This document shows positions 54,282-63,637 of a DNA stretch of 64,000 nucleotides, in pieces. Made by a program: the position numbers and the translations under genes. How positions within the stretch are numbered: position 1 is the stretch's first letter; each line of letters starts with the position of its first letter. The notes under the pieces are model-generated. The model was not told the origin of the DNA. It did not search any database and was given only the letters and a program-made list of their open reading frames with translations. Source of the stretch: an uncultured Alphaproteobacteria bacterium (lineage in GTDB: Bacteria > Pseudomonadota > Alphaproteobacteria > Rhodobacterales > Rhodobacteraceae). The stretch lies in the NCBI GenBank assembly GCA_902537215.1, contig CACBAM010000002.1, positions 124,001 through 188,000 of the forward strand. Direction: 5' to 3'.

Positions 54282-55547
54282 GTGAAAGAAAAAATTTTTA
54301 TTAAAGGTGGAAAAAGACTGGTAGGTTCTATACCGATTTCTGGTGCCAAAAACTCATGTCTAACTCTAATGCCTGTGGCACTATTGAGTGAAAATAGTTT
54401 GGTTTTACATAATGTACCTTTTCTATCTGATGTTGATACGATGAAGACACTTCTTGAAAGTCTTGGCTGTAGCGTAGTTTATGGTGGATCTGGAAAATGT
54501 ATAAGTTTGAAAATGGGCAATGAGGTTTCCTTTTTAGCAGACTATGAAATAGTAAAAAAAATGAGAGCTTCTATATTGGTTTTAGGCCCTTTATTAGCTA
54601 GGTTCGGACAAGCAATAGTTGCTCTCCCGGGGGGTTGTGCGATAGGCGCAAGGCCAGTTAATCTACACCTTATGGGCTTAGAAGCTCTTGGTGCGCGATT
54701 TACAATAGAAAATGGTTATGTAAAAGGTAAAGTTTCTGGTTCATTAAAAGGGTGTAAAATAATATTTCCGTTTGTTTCAGTGGGTGCAACAGCAAACACT
54801 ATAATGGCAGCGGTGCTTGCGAAAGGAACTACTGAATTGATTAATGTAGCTAAAGAACCGGAGATTATAGACTTATGTCAATGCTTGAAATCAATGGGTT
54901 GTAACATTGAAGGTGCTGGAGAAAATAGAATCGTAATTGAAGGGATAAAAAATCTTGAGAAAACAACACATAAAGTTGTAATGGATAGAATTGAACTAGG
55001 TACCTATATAATCGCAGGGGCGATCTCTAATGGAGATATCAAACTCACAGGAGGCAACATTGCCTTGCTAGAGAATTTCATTGAAAAGCTTAATGAGGTA
55101 GGTGTAGAGGTTAGCCAATTCGAAGACCATTTAAGAGTTCGACGAATAAATAGCTCTTCAATAAATTGTACTAATATCTATACGGAACCTTTTCCTGGTT
55201 TTCCAACTGATTTACAAGCCCAGATGATGGCCCTTTTGTCTATCGCTGATGGGGTTTCTAATATTGAGGAACAAATTTTTGAAAACCGATTTATGCATGT
55301 TCCAGAACTTGTTCGAATGGGAGCTAATATTGAGATAGAAGGTCGTAAAGCTAAAATCTCAGGTGTTGATCAATTAAGAGGAGCACCAGTCAAAGCTACT
55401 GACCTTCGAGCGTCTGTGTCGCTTGTATTGGCGGGTTTAGTTGCAGAGGGGGATACTGTAATTGATAAAATACACCATATTGACAGAGGGTATGAAGCTA
55501 TTATCCAGAAGCTTTCCTCTTGTGGTGCAATGATAGAAAGGCTTTGA
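54282..55547 (+). CDS. murA: UDP-N-acetylglucosamine 1-carboxyvinyltransferase
   Basis: A 421-residue enzyme of the EPSP synthase fold that adds enolpyruvate to UDP-GlcNAc, the first committed step of peptidoglycan synthesis. Start motif GGKRLVGSIPISGAKNSCL. The catalytic cysteine lies in ALPGGCAIGARPVNLHLMG (Cys119), so it is the Cys form and not the fosfomycin-resistant Asp form. The GTG start follows TAGGAG. It uses UDP-GlcNAc, the product of glmU at 42 kb. Confidence 0.95.
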   Translation: MKEKIFIKGGKRLVGSIPISGAKNSCLTLMPVALLSENSLVLHNVPFLSDVDTMKTLLESLGCSVVYGGSGKCISLKMGNEVSFLADYEIVKKMRASILVLGPLLARFGQAIVALPGGCAIGARPVNLHLMGLEALGARFTIENGYVKGKVSGSLKGCKIIFPFVSVGATANTIMAAVLAKGTTELINVAKEPEIIDLCQCLKSMGCNIEGAGENRIVIEGIKNLEKTTHKVVMDRIELGTYIIAGAISNGDIKLTGGNIALLENFIEKLNEVGVEVSQFEDHLRVRRINSSSINCTNIYTEPFPGFPTDLQAQMMALLSIADGVSNIEEQIFENRFMHVPELVRMGANIEIEGRKAKISGVDQLRGAPVKATDLRASVSLVLAGLVAEGDTVIDKIHHIDRGYEAIIQKLSSCGAMIERL

Positions 55548-55549
55548 AA

Positions 55550-56845
55550 TTGAGAAATATTTTTTTTTATGCTGATAAGGACTTTAACTATAACTTTACA
55601 AGTTTTTTAAAATGTAGGGAAAAAGAGAGTACGAAGATTGCGGAATCTGTAAAAAAAATAATTGAAGAAGTAAAGATCAATAAAGACGAAGCCGTCATTA
55701 AATACACAAAGAATTTTGACAGAATAGATTTAAGTGATGTTGGATTTTTTTTACAAACACATGAAATCAAAGAAAGTGTAGGTAAAGTTACTTTTGAGGA
55801 TCGACAAGCAATAGATTTAGCTATCTCTCGAATTATGGATTTTCATGAAAAACAAATGCCCGCAAATTTAAATTGGGAAGATGAGCTAGGGGTCCAGCTT
55901 GGATGGATATGGAGGCCAATGGATAGTATCGGGGTTTATGTGCCGGGTGGAAAAGCCTCATATCCATCTTCAGCTATCATGAATATTGCCCCAGCAAAGA
56001 TAGCCGGAGTAAAAAACATAGTCCTGGCTTCACCCAGTCCAGATGGGATTTACAATCCTCTTATGATTTATGCATCATATGCAATGGATATTTCAAAGAT
56101 ATTGCGCGTTGGGGGTGCTCAGGCTATAGCTGCTATGGCGTTTGGAACTGAAACAATTAAAGGGGTCAACAAGATTACAGGACCAGGAAATGAATATGTT
56201 GCAGAGGCGAAAAGACAAGTTTTTGGTAAAGTTGGTATAGACTCTGTAGCAGGACCATCAGAAGTCTTACTGATTTGTGATAAAAGTATGCCAGAAAAAA
56301 TTGCTGCTATAGATCTATTAGCACAAGCTGAACACGATGAAAATGCCCAATCGATATTAATAACAAATGATAAAGAATATGCCCTAAGGGTTGAAGGAGA
56401 AATTGAGAGTTATTTAAAAAATATTGATAGAAAAGAAGTTGCAAGACGTAGCTGGAAAAATTTTGGGGCAATTGTAATCGTCCCTGATTTTAAAAAATCG
56501 ATAGAGGTGTCAAATTTAATAGCACCAGAACATTTGCAACTTTGTTTTAAAAATTCTGAAAAATATCTGGACTCCATAAAAAACGCCGGCTCAGTCTTCA
56601 TAGGTTATTGGTCTCCGGAAGCGTTGGGTGATTATATTACTGGTTCAAACCATGTTTTACCTACCAATGGAACTGCAAAATTTTCTTCATCTCTTTCAGT
56701 TTTTGATTTTATGAAAAGAGTGTCTGTTACTAAAGTTAGCAAAAAGGGTTTTACAAAACTAGGGCCTGAAGTGATCAGATTAGCCAACTCTGAGGGTCTT
56801 CAAGCGCACGCTCTTTCTGTATCTGAAAGACTTAAGAATCTTTAG
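55550..56845 (+). CDS. hisD: Histidinol dehydrogenase
   Basis: A 431-residue zinc enzyme that makes histidine from histidinol in two NAD-dependent oxidations. The best start is the TTG at 55550, 3 bases after the murA stop, giving about the family length; an earlier frame runs into murA. Motifs: YVPGGKASYPSSAIMNIAPAKIAGV, GTETIKGVNKITGPGNEYVAEAKRQVFG and LAQAEHDENAQSIL with metal-binding residues. Its position directly after murA, with no intervening gene, is noted in the findings. Confidence 0.94.
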   Translation: MRNIFFYADKDFNYNFTSFLKCREKESTKIAESVKKIIEEVKINKDEAVIKYTKNFDRIDLSDVGFFLQTHEIKESVGKVTFEDRQAIDLAISRIMDFHEKQMPANLNWEDELGVQLGWIWRPMDSIGVYVPGGKASYPSSAIMNIAPAKIAGVKNIVLASPSPDGIYNPLMIYASYAMDISKILRVGGAQAIAAMAFGTETIKGVNKITGPGNEYVAEAKRQVFGKVGIDSVAGPSEVLLICDKSMPEKIAAIDLLAQAEHDENAQSILITNDKEYALRVEGEIESYLKNIDRKEVARRSWKNFGAIVIVPDFKKSIEVSNLIAPEHLQLCFKNSEKYLDSIKNAGSVFIGYWSPEALGDYITGSNHVLPTNGTAKFSSSLSVFDFMKRVSVTKVSKKGFTKLGPEVIRLANSEGLQAHALSVSERLKNL

Positions 56846-56857
56846 TACAAAATTGGA

Positions 56858-57325
56858 ATGTCAAAACTAATCTCGATAAATATCAAGCAAGATGACTTCA
56901 ATCTGCCCACTCCTGAAGTTCTGCAGGAACAAAATCTCGCTATATATGATTTACAGCAAAGTAATTTGTTTCAGCTAATCGGCTTTGAGGATTATAATGA
57001 AATTAAATTAAATATCTCACTTTCCGGCAACTCCCTTGTTTTTGAAATAAATTCTAAAGTTGATGAAAAATTAAAAACTTTTTTTCTTTCTTTAACTCCT
57101 TTAAAGCAAATTATTAACGACTATTACACAATTTGTGAAAGCTATTTCAATGCGGTAAAAAATCTTCCGATAGATAGGATTGAATCGATAGACATGGGGC
57201 GCAAGGGAATTCACAACGAGGGAGCTCGTATTATACTAGAAAGACTGGAAGGTAGAGTTAAAACAAACTTGGAAACTTCACGCCGAATTTTTACTCTGGT
57301 TTATGCTCTTACTTACGAAAGGTGA
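56858..57325 (+). CDS. UPF0262 family protein
   Basis: A 155-residue soluble protein with the UPF0262 pattern (FNLPTPEVLQEQNLAIYDL near the start, SIDMGRKGIHNEGARIILERLEGRVKTNLETSRRIFTLVYALT at the end). The family is confined largely to alphaproteobacteria and usually sits between hisD and a low-molecular-weight phosphatase gene, as here. Function unknown. It starts 12 bases after hisD. Confidence 0.9.
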   Translation: MSKLISINIKQDDFNLPTPEVLQEQNLAIYDLQQSNLFQLIGFEDYNEIKLNISLSGNSLVFEINSKVDEKLKTFFLSLTPLKQIINDYYTICESYFNAVKNLPIDRIESIDMGRKGIHNEGARIILERLEGRVKTNLETSRRIFTLVYALTYER

Positions 57326-57328
57326 AAG

Positions 57329-57781
57329 TTGAAAAATAGTATTATCCAATCTGTACTTTTTTGTTGCAATTACAACTCAGTTAGATCTCCAATGGCTGAA
57401 GGTATATTTAAAAATCTTTTTGGAAGAAAAATATTCGTCCAATCTGCAGGAGTTTTTGATACTCTTGAAATTGATGGATTTACCATCAAAGTTTGTGATG
57501 AGATCAACGTTAAATTAAGCGAACATCGAGTGCGGTCACTTAGAGAAATGGAAAAGGAGGGCGGCTTTATAGGAAGCTTTGATCTTATAATTCCGTTAAC
57601 AAAGGAGTCCTCAAGAGAAGCGTGCAAATATTCAACTTATTCTAGTGTAATGATCGAAGACTGGTTCGTAGATGAGCCAGTAAAAATTGAAAATGATATT
57701 GAACAAACCCTCTGTTCTTACAGAAAGACACGAGATATTATATTCGATAAGATACGTAATCGCTTTCAAGACTGCTTTTAA
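57329..57781 (+). CDS. Low-molecular-weight protein tyrosine phosphatase family
   Basis: A 150-residue protein with the P-loop CCNYNSVRSP, the CX5R motif with Cys13 and Arg19, and the SPMAEGIF extension. The C-terminal Asp of the general acid may be in IVEDWFVDEP-like context (MIEDWFVDEP). The family dephosphorylates tyrosine or reduces arsenate; the genomic place (before infA) is the usual one in Rhodobacterales, where it is annotated as either. The start is TTG, 3 bases after the previous stop, with AAAGGTGAAAG upstream. Confidence 0.87.
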   Translation: MKNSIIQSVLFCCNYNSVRSPMAEGIFKNLFGRKIFVQSAGVFDTLEIDGFTIKVCDEINVKLSEHRVRSLREMEKEGGFIGSFDLIIPLTKESSREACKYSTYSSVMIEDWFVDEPVKIENDIEQTLCSYRKTRDIIFDKIRNRFQDCF

Positions 57782-57845
57782 TGAGAAAAAATGGTTTATT
57801 TTTTTTGTAAAAAGACATATAAAGGCAAAAAGTATCGGAGTTTAG

Positions 57846-58064
57846 ATGGCAAAAGAGGAAATGCTGGAGTTTCCAGGTTTAGTTAAGGAACTACTTCCAA
57901 ATGCAACCTTTAGGGTGGAACTCGAGAATGGGCACGAGATCATTGCTCATACAGCTGGTAAGATGAGAAAAAACAGAATAAGAGTTCTTGCTGGTGATAA
58001 GGTTCAAGTTGAAATGACGCCCTATGACCTCACAAAAGGAAGAATCAACTACCGATACAAGTGA
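57846..58064 (+). CDS. infA: Translation initiation factor IF-1
   Basis: A 72-residue OB-fold protein: [67 protein letters not shown] matches IF-1 along its length. It binds the ribosomal A site during initiation. It lies 64 bases after the phosphatase gene and its last 41 bases overlap the annotated start of maf. Confidence 0.97.
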   Translation: MAKEEMLEFPGLVKELLPNATFRVELENGHEIIAHTAGKMRKNRIRVLAGDKVQVEMTPYDLTKGRINYRYK

Positions 58065-58632
58065 ATTGCTTATTTTAGGCTCAGGAAGTAGCGCTAGAAA
58101 AGAGTTGTTGAACTCGGTAGGTCTTTGTCCCGATAAAGTGGAAAAACCTAGTATTGATGAAAGTCCTAGACGGGACGAAAGTCCTAAGCAATACGTCAAA
58201 AGAATGGCAATCCAAAAAGCAAATGCTATTCCCTGTAAAAAGCAATCGTTCTTAATTACCGCTGATACAGTAGTCATTGTCGGTAGAAGGTTTTTAATGA
58301 AGACTTCTAACGAAACAATAGCTGAGGAATATTTGAGATTGCTCTCTGGTCGGAGACACAACGTTTTAACCGCATTTTGTGTTAAGCATAACGGGTTAGT
58401 TAATTTGAAATTAGTTAAGACGATTTTAAAAATGAGATTACTAACTGAGGTAGAGATAAGGACATATCTTACTTCAAGAGAGTGGGTAGGTTGTGCAGGA
58501 GGTTACAGTATTCAAGGTAAAGCAAAGTGTTTTTTCCCATTCATATCTGGTTGTTATTCAAATGTTATTGGCTTACCTTTGCCAAGTGTAATAAATGTTT
58601 TGAATATAAATGGATATTTTAAAAAAAAATAA
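58024..58632 (+). CDS. maf: Maf-like nucleoside triphosphate pyrophosphatase
   Basis: A 202-residue protein of the Maf/YhdE family: [20 protein letters not shown] at the N-terminus, the catalytic ITADTVV region, [13 protein letters not shown] and the C-terminal [15 protein letters not shown]. It hydrolyses non-canonical or methylated NTPs. From the ATG at 58024 the N-terminus overlaps infA by 41 bases and has a non-conserved extension of about a dozen residues; the TTG at 58066 would remove it but has no ribosome site. The start is therefore uncertain. Confidence 0.92.
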   Translation: MTSQKEESTTDTSELLILGSGSSARKELLNSVGLCPDKVEKPSIDESPRRDESPKQYVKRMAIQKANAIPCKKQSFLITADTVVIVGRRFLMKTSNETIAEEYLRLLSGRRHNVLTAFCVKHNGLVNLKLVKTILKMRLLTEVEIRTYLTSREWVGCAGGYSIQGKAKCFFPFISGCYSNVIGLPLPSVINVLNINGYFKKK

Positions 58633-58633
58633 A

Positions 58634-59671
58634 ATGGGAAGGAAATTAATAATTGAAACGTATGGGCAAGGCAATGCAATTATAGTTCTTAAAGGCGGAA
58701 AAATTATTGATTTGTTCATTGATCCTCCCGCTAATTCAAAATTTTATCCCCCAAATACCTTTGTTGAAGCAAAAATACAAAGGAGAATATCTAAAAGAGG
58801 GGGCTATTTCGTAAAGTTACCTAATGGATGCCAGGGTTTTCTCAAATCAAAAACCAACTATTCAGAAGGATCCTTAGTGGTTTTGCTTTCAAAGGTTTTT
58901 TTTGATGAGTATAAGCCCCAGACTTTTACAGATAAACTGAAAATTATCTCCAAATATTTTATATTAAAGTTAGGCAAAAGCGGCTTTTCATTTTCAAGAA
59001 AAAACTCTAAGAATTTGAATAAAGAGGCTCTCTCACCAATTCTTGAAGCAAAGGTGAATGATCACAATGGAATTTTTATTATTTGCAGATCGCGAATAGC
59101 TGAAATTTGCACTAAACAGTTTGATAATGAGCTTGAAAAAATCCTAATACATCACAATTCAATAACGAAGAAATTATCCTTAAATAAAATATATTGTGAT
59201 GGCCTAGCAAAACGAATGGCATTAGACAGATACGATATTGGAGAGAAGAACATTGTTGAGGAAGAAGGGGTTTTTGAACGATTTGGTTTTTGGAATAAAA
59301 TAGATGAGCTTTGTCAAAAAAAATATTTTATTGGAAATGGTTCATATCTGATTCTAGAGCAAACCAGCTCGTTTTTTGCCATTGACGTAAATTCGGGGCA
59401 TGATCTAAAAATAAGCACTAGAGACCTAAATTTATTAGCCAGTGCTGAGATCTGTTGGATTATTAAAGTCTTAGGATTAGGGGGTAAGATCATAATTGAT
59501 TTTATACCATGTTCTAAATCAGAAAAAAGTGAAATATTTGAGTTTATCGCGAACTTTTTTTTTGATGACTTTATAAGAAATAAAATCTGGGGTTGGACAA
59601 ATGGAGGTGCATTTGAATTAGAACGGGAGAGAGACAAAAGCCCATTGAAACTATTAGTTCAGCATAATTAG
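58634..59671 (+). CDS. rng: Ribonuclease E/G family endoribonuclease
   Basis: The ATG at 58634, one base after the maf stop, opens MGRKLIIETYGQGNAII, in line with homologues; it gives 345 residues. Catalytic-site aspartates are in FFAIDVNSGHDL and KIIIDFIPC, as in the RNase E/G core. The protein is short, with no C-terminal scaffold or CPxCxGxG zinc link, which is usual for the compact Rhodobacterales enzyme. It would process rRNA or mRNA. The yacG gene I expect after rng in this order is not present before tRNA-Phe. Confidence 0.87.
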   Translation: MGRKLIIETYGQGNAIIVLKGGKIIDLFIDPPANSKFYPPNTFVEAKIQRRISKRGGYFVKLPNGCQGFLKSKTNYSEGSLVVLLSKVFFDEYKPQTFTDKLKIISKYFILKLGKSGFSFSRKNSKNLNKEALSPILEAKVNDHNGIFIICRSRIAEICTKQFDNELEKILIHHNSITKKLSLNKIYCDGLAKRMALDRYDIGEKNIVEEEGVFERFGFWNKIDELCQKKYFIGNGSYLILEQTSSFFAIDVNSGHDLKISTRDLNLLASAEICWIIKVLGLGGKIIIDFIPCSKSEKSEIFEFIANFFFDDFIRNKIWGWTNGGAFELERERDKSPLKLLVQHN

Positions 59672-59711
59672 GATTGGACAATTAATATAAGTTAAGGTAT
59701 CCAAGTTATGT

Positions 59712-59786
<75 letters not shown>

Positions 59787-60284
59787 TCTCTTTTGTTTCG
59801 TGGGCCATCGTTAAGACTTTTTACCCTATGTTTTTATAACACGTGGTTTATTTTTCCAATAGTGATGTTCAATACTGGGGACAAACTTGATTAGGCGAGA
59901 TCAAATCAATCTGGTTGTTTCTTTCTTTTAGGTTAACAAAAGCCTTTGTCAATTTGTCTTTACCAAACTGTCCCATTGTCCCACAAAATTAAAACCGAAT
60001 ACTGCTTTGAAGTTCAGGAATTATTTCGTCAAGTGGAAGCATAAAGCGTCACAAATGTGGGTGACTTAAATTATCGTAAGCAGGGAGATATTGATGTAAT
60101 CTCTGAATACAGTGCGTAAATTTTCGACCAAAGGCAAATTTTGCAGTTTTATCTTGTTTTGAGTAGAAATTTCAAATTGCTATTTACTTTGACTTCGATA
60201 TCCTTCATTGTTCGATTGTGTGTGAATGGTTCTTCGCTCGCTGAATAAATTGAAAAAATTAATCAATTAAGATCATAGATTGAT
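59787..60284. other. 498-base gap after tRNA-Phe, no gene seen
   Basis: Between tRNA-Phe and the Wzz-like gene. It is slightly less AT-rich around 59960-60060, where a GTCAC/GTGAC inverted pair lies near 60048-60065. The promoter of the export operon should be near 60200-60280. No complete ORF, tRNA or obvious terminator was found. Because it directly follows a tRNA gene, an integration scar is possible but no direct repeat of the tRNA end was seen. Confidence 0.45.
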
Positions 60285-62330
60285 ATGACCCAAAACCAAA
60301 ATGTATATCAAAATATAGAGCAAGAATTATATGACAATGAAATTGATTTAGGTCAATTGATACGGATCATGTGGGTAAACAAATATATAATTTTGTTCTT
60401 TTTTATAATCTCCATACCAATTTCTATAATATATGCTAATGCCATAATTCCGAACTTCGTCGGTGAAGTTGTGATAGAGAAGCCAGTTGAAGACTCACAG
60501 GGGTATAATCAACCTGCCAATCGGCCAGGGGGAGCTATTTTCTCTATATTTAATTCCGAGGATGCGGCTATGGGTAGTGCTAGCCATATATCTCTGATGA
60601 GGAGTGACTCTTTCCTGAAAACTGTGATTATGGATAATAATGCAATCGATCCAATAAGATTGAAAAGGGTTTGCCCGACATACGGACCCCCGGCTCCATA
60701 TTCGCTTGGCTCTTTATTGGTGATGCTTGGAATATCAGAAATAAGAACGCCAAATGAGGAGCAGAAGCTTGAATATTTAATAGATTGTCTCAAAGATAAA
60801 TTTTCTGTAGGTGCAGATAAACACGGGAAAGTCGAAACTTCAGCTGTAAAAATTAAAGTAAATAGTCCTGATCCTATTTTTTCTGCCAATTTTGCTAATG
60901 AACTTGCTAACAAGTATTTTGATTGGGAAGAAAAAAATAGTGAAACGGTGTTTGAAGATACTAAGTCTTTCTTTTTGGATACTATTTCTGAGGCTCAGAG
61001 TGAGCTTGTTGAAGCAAATAATGAGATGCAGAATTTTATTGTTCAGCACGCTCTTTTAGGAAATATAGCGCCAAATATAGATTCGTCTCAGAGAAGATCT
61101 TTAGGACCACAAGAAAGTCCTTTTCGATTGGAAATGAAAAATGAACTTGCTAAATTAGGTAAGATAGAAAAGAACCGAAAAGATTTCATACAAATTCGAT
61201 CAAGATTGGAAGCTCTCAGGAATAAAAATCAAGATGAAGTAACCATTTTTATTTCTTCAATCGAGACCCCGGCGATTATCTCAAGAAGTTTCATCTCATC
61301 GATTTTAGCTCTTAGTGAAAAGTCTAATTTTGCTGATACAAAACAAGCAGATTTAAGAAAAATAGTTGAGGAAGAATTAAGTAGGCTTCAAAACAAAATT
61401 ACAGGGCTTGATAGAAAAATTATGGAAAGAGAAAGTAAAACTCTAGAGCTGATAAAAATAGAAAATAAGTTTCAAGAACTTTCCATGGAAGTTGAAAAGA
61501 AGTTAATCGTATTCGAAGGTCTAAAAACTCAGCTTGACAGAAAAATTTTAGAGGCAGGATTAGAAAAAATAAATCAGCCAGTCTTGCTGGAAGAAGCCGT
61601 TCCCCCAATATTTCCCTCAACTCCTAATAAAAAAATTATTCTTGTTTTTGGAGTTCTTATTTTTTCAACGGCAGGGATCTTGTATATCTTCATTCGACAA
61701 AGATTTTTAAGGAAAATATACACAATTTCTCAAATTAAACGCATTAGTAAAACATTAAATGCTTATCAAATTAACTTAAATCATTTAAAGAAAGAAAATA
61801 GAAAAATTGATAATCCAATTTTTAGCCAACCTTTTTTTGGCAAGTTGTCAACATGTGGACAAGTGGGTTGTGTTATTGATATTTCAACGGAAAAATTTTC
61901 TATTAATTCAGCTTCTACACTAGTATCTGTCTGCTTAGGTAATATGCTATCTGAAAAAAGTCTAAATGTTATTTGCTTGAAGCCGGCTCTGAAGGCTCAA
62001 ACCTCAATTCCATTTAGTCAAATTGCTAGATCTTCCAATCTAAACCAAACTTTGGGAGAGAGTAGACCGACTATATTAGAAGATAAAAATGGTTTTATTG
62101 AATCTGCTAATTTCCCGGGATTAAAAAAAGAATTTTCATCATTTGATAAGATTGTGTGTTCCTTGGGAAGTAATGTAACTTCAATAAAAATTTTTGAAAT
62201 GCTGGATAAATGTGATTTTTACGTTTTGATAGGTAAAGTTGCTCAAATTGATGAGCATACCTTAAAAAACTTTTCTAACGAGACACTAGAAAGAGAAAAA
62301 AAATGCCTTGGCTTATTCCTGATAAACTGA
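60285..62330 (+). CDS. Wzz/GumC-like polysaccharide co-polymerase with degenerate tyrosine-kinase domain
   Basis: A 681-residue inner-membrane protein. A first membrane helix (YIILFFFIISIPISIIYANAI, about residues 33-53) and a second (KIILVFGVLIFSTAGILYIFI, about 452-472) flank a periplasmic region with long coiled coils (residues about 225-430), the Wzz layout. The cytoplasmic C-terminal part resembles a BY-kinase, but Walker A is replaced by CVIDISTEKFSINSAS, the Walker A' aspartates by VICLKPAL, and the Tyr-rich tail is missing. It should set chain length of the polymer. It overlaps the Wza-like gene by 28 bases. Confidence 0.85.
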   Translation: MTQNQNVYQNIEQELYDNEIDLGQLIRIMWVNKYIILFFFIISIPISIIYANAIIPNFVGEVVIEKPVEDSQGYNQPANRPGGAIFSIFNSEDAAMGSASHISLMRSDSFLKTVIMDNNAIDPIRLKRVCPTYGPPAPYSLGSLLVMLGISEIRTPNEEQKLEYLIDCLKDKFSVGADKHGKVETSAVKIKVNSPDPIFSANFANELANKYFDWEEKNSETVFEDTKSFFLDTISEAQSELVEANNEMQNFIVQHALLGNIAPNIDSSQRRSLGPQESPFRLEMKNELAKLGKIEKNRKDFIQIRSRLEALRNKNQDEVTIFISSIETPAIISRSFISSILALSEKSNFADTKQADLRKIVEEELSRLQNKITGLDRKIMERESKTLELIKIENKFQELSMEVEKKLIVFEGLKTQLDRKILEAGLEKINQPVLLEEAVPPIFPSTPNKKIILVFGVLIFSTAGILYIFIRQRFLRKIYTISQIKRISKTLNAYQINLNHLKKENRKIDNPIFSQPFFGKLSTCGQVGCVIDISTEKFSINSASTLVSVCLGNMLSEKSLNVICLKPALKAQTSIPFSQIARSSNLNQTLGESRPTILEDKNGFIESANFPGLKKEFSSFDKIVCSLGSNVTSIKIFEMLDKCDFYVLIGKVAQIDEHTLKNFSNETLEREKKCLGLFLIN

Positions 62331-63502
62331 TAGCGACTCCAAGTAGCTTAATTAGTAAAAACGGTAGAGCTTTTTCCTCATTTTTAATTCTAATTTGTTT
62401 GATTTTCAGCTCTTGTGGAAGGGTATATTTTCCTATTGAGCTTAACACGAGTTCAAGATCGGATAGATCAGAAAAACAGGAAAATAGTGTCGTAAAGGTA
62501 ATTCCAATGACCTCTAAGTCTATAAAACTGGCCAATGCAACCCCTTATAAGAGACAAATAACGGAAGCTGGCAATTTAAACGAGCCTGCGAAGCTGGTTT
62601 CTGCAAGCTCCGCTTTATTAGAAAATTTTCCTAAGACAAATGATCCTGGTCCATATTTAATTGGGGTAGGAGATGTAATTGGCTATGAAGAGGTAATAGC
62701 TGCCCCCGGCTCGCTCTCAACTAGCATAACAAGATCTTTAATTGTAAATGAGCAGGGTTTAATTAACTTCTTCCAGCTGGGAAGGATAAGAGCTAACAAC
62801 AAAACCCTTTCTGAATTGGAGGACTCGATATTAACTAAAGTGCTGGAAACAGGCGGAAATCAAAATTTCAATTTATTTATTCGAGAGTTCCGAAGTAAAG
62901 AAGTCTTGATATCTTCAGATGGTGTAAATATTGTGTCAATTCCCTATTCCTCTAATCCAATGTATATCGAGCAAGTGTTGAAAGATGTAAAAGTCTCTAA
63001 AAATTTAGATGCAAAGATTTCTATTTTTCGTGGTGGTGACGAGTATGTGTTTTCATATAAGAAACTCATAATGAGTACTGGAAATAGGGTCAGACTTTTT
63101 CCTGGAGATAAGATTTTTGTTAACATATTGAATTATAGACCTGAAAAGGTCTTGCTGGTTGGAGAAACTGGGGCACAAAGAGCGATAAGCATAAATTCAA
63201 TTGTGCGACCTTCCCTTTCAGATGCAATTTTTTCTGGAAACATTTTAAATTCTATAACATCAGACTTTAGCCAGATTTATGTTCTAAGAAAAAAGCCAAA
63301 GATGTTTCATGCTTATCATTTAGACATCACGAATCCCACGAGGGTAAGCTTAGCAAGTGAATTTGAGATGAGACCAGATGATATCGTGTTTGTTGCTACA
63401 CAACCGCTTTCTCTTTATAGCCGTACTCTATCACAAATACTGGGCTCTACAGGATTGACACTCCAAGCAAGAGATACTATCAGAACCGAAATTGGAAATT
63501 GA
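62303..63502 (+). CDS. Wza-like polysaccharide export lipoprotein
   Basis: A 399-residue protein. A long N-terminus precedes the hydrophobic lipoprotein signal FLILICLIFSSCGR, with the lipobox cysteine near residue 38. The PES domain begins with YLIGVGDVIGYEEV near residue 118, followed by SLBB-type repeats (VLISSDGVNIVSIPYS, KVLLVGETGAQRAISINSI). It should form the outer-membrane export channel. It starts inside the Wzz-like gene by 28 bases, so the two are co-translated. These two genes lie 23 kb from the locus whose polymer they may export. Confidence 0.85.
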   Translation: MPWLIPDKLIATPSSLISKNGRAFSSFLILICLIFSSCGRVYFPIELNTSSRSDRSEKQENSVVKVIPMTSKSIKLANATPYKRQITEAGNLNEPAKLVSASSALLENFPKTNDPGPYLIGVGDVIGYEEVIAAPGSLSTSITRSLIVNEQGLINFFQLGRIRANNKTLSELEDSILTKVLETGGNQNFNLFIREFRSKEVLISSDGVNIVSIPYSSNPMYIEQVLKDVKVSKNLDAKISIFRGGDEYVFSYKKLIMSTGNRVRLFPGDKIFVNILNYRPEKVLLVGETGAQRAISINSIVRPSLSDAIFSGNILNSITSDFSQIYVLRKKPKMFHAYHLDITNPTRVSLASEFEMRPDDIVFVATQPLSLYSRTLSQILGSTGLTLQARDTIRTEIGN

Positions 63503-63553
63503 CTTTTTGTGTGAGAAACGTCAGATTATAGTCAAAAAAGGGGTGTGGCTATA

Positions 63554-63582
63554 TTGCACTGTTTATTTAATTTTTTTTATAT
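63554..63582 (+). promoter_or_regulatory. Possible promoter of the nuo operon
   Basis: TTGCAC at 63554-63559 and TTATAT at 63577-63582 with a 17-base spacer lie 56 bases before the nuoA start. The match is moderate and the region is very AT-rich. Confidence 0.3.
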
Positions 63583-63637
63583 ATTTATTAGTTGTTTCGA
63601 TATATAAATAGTTGTGACAATTTTTTAGGGGGCTCTC

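Noticed and set aside
57891-58361. 156-residue minus-strand frame over infA and maf
   Set aside because: It crosses two well-supported genes on the other strand and shows no family features.
63495-63550. TTGACT ... AGTCAA as a terminator for the export operon
   Set aside because: The loop is about 30 bases and no T-run follows on the plus strand, so an intrinsic terminator is unlikely.
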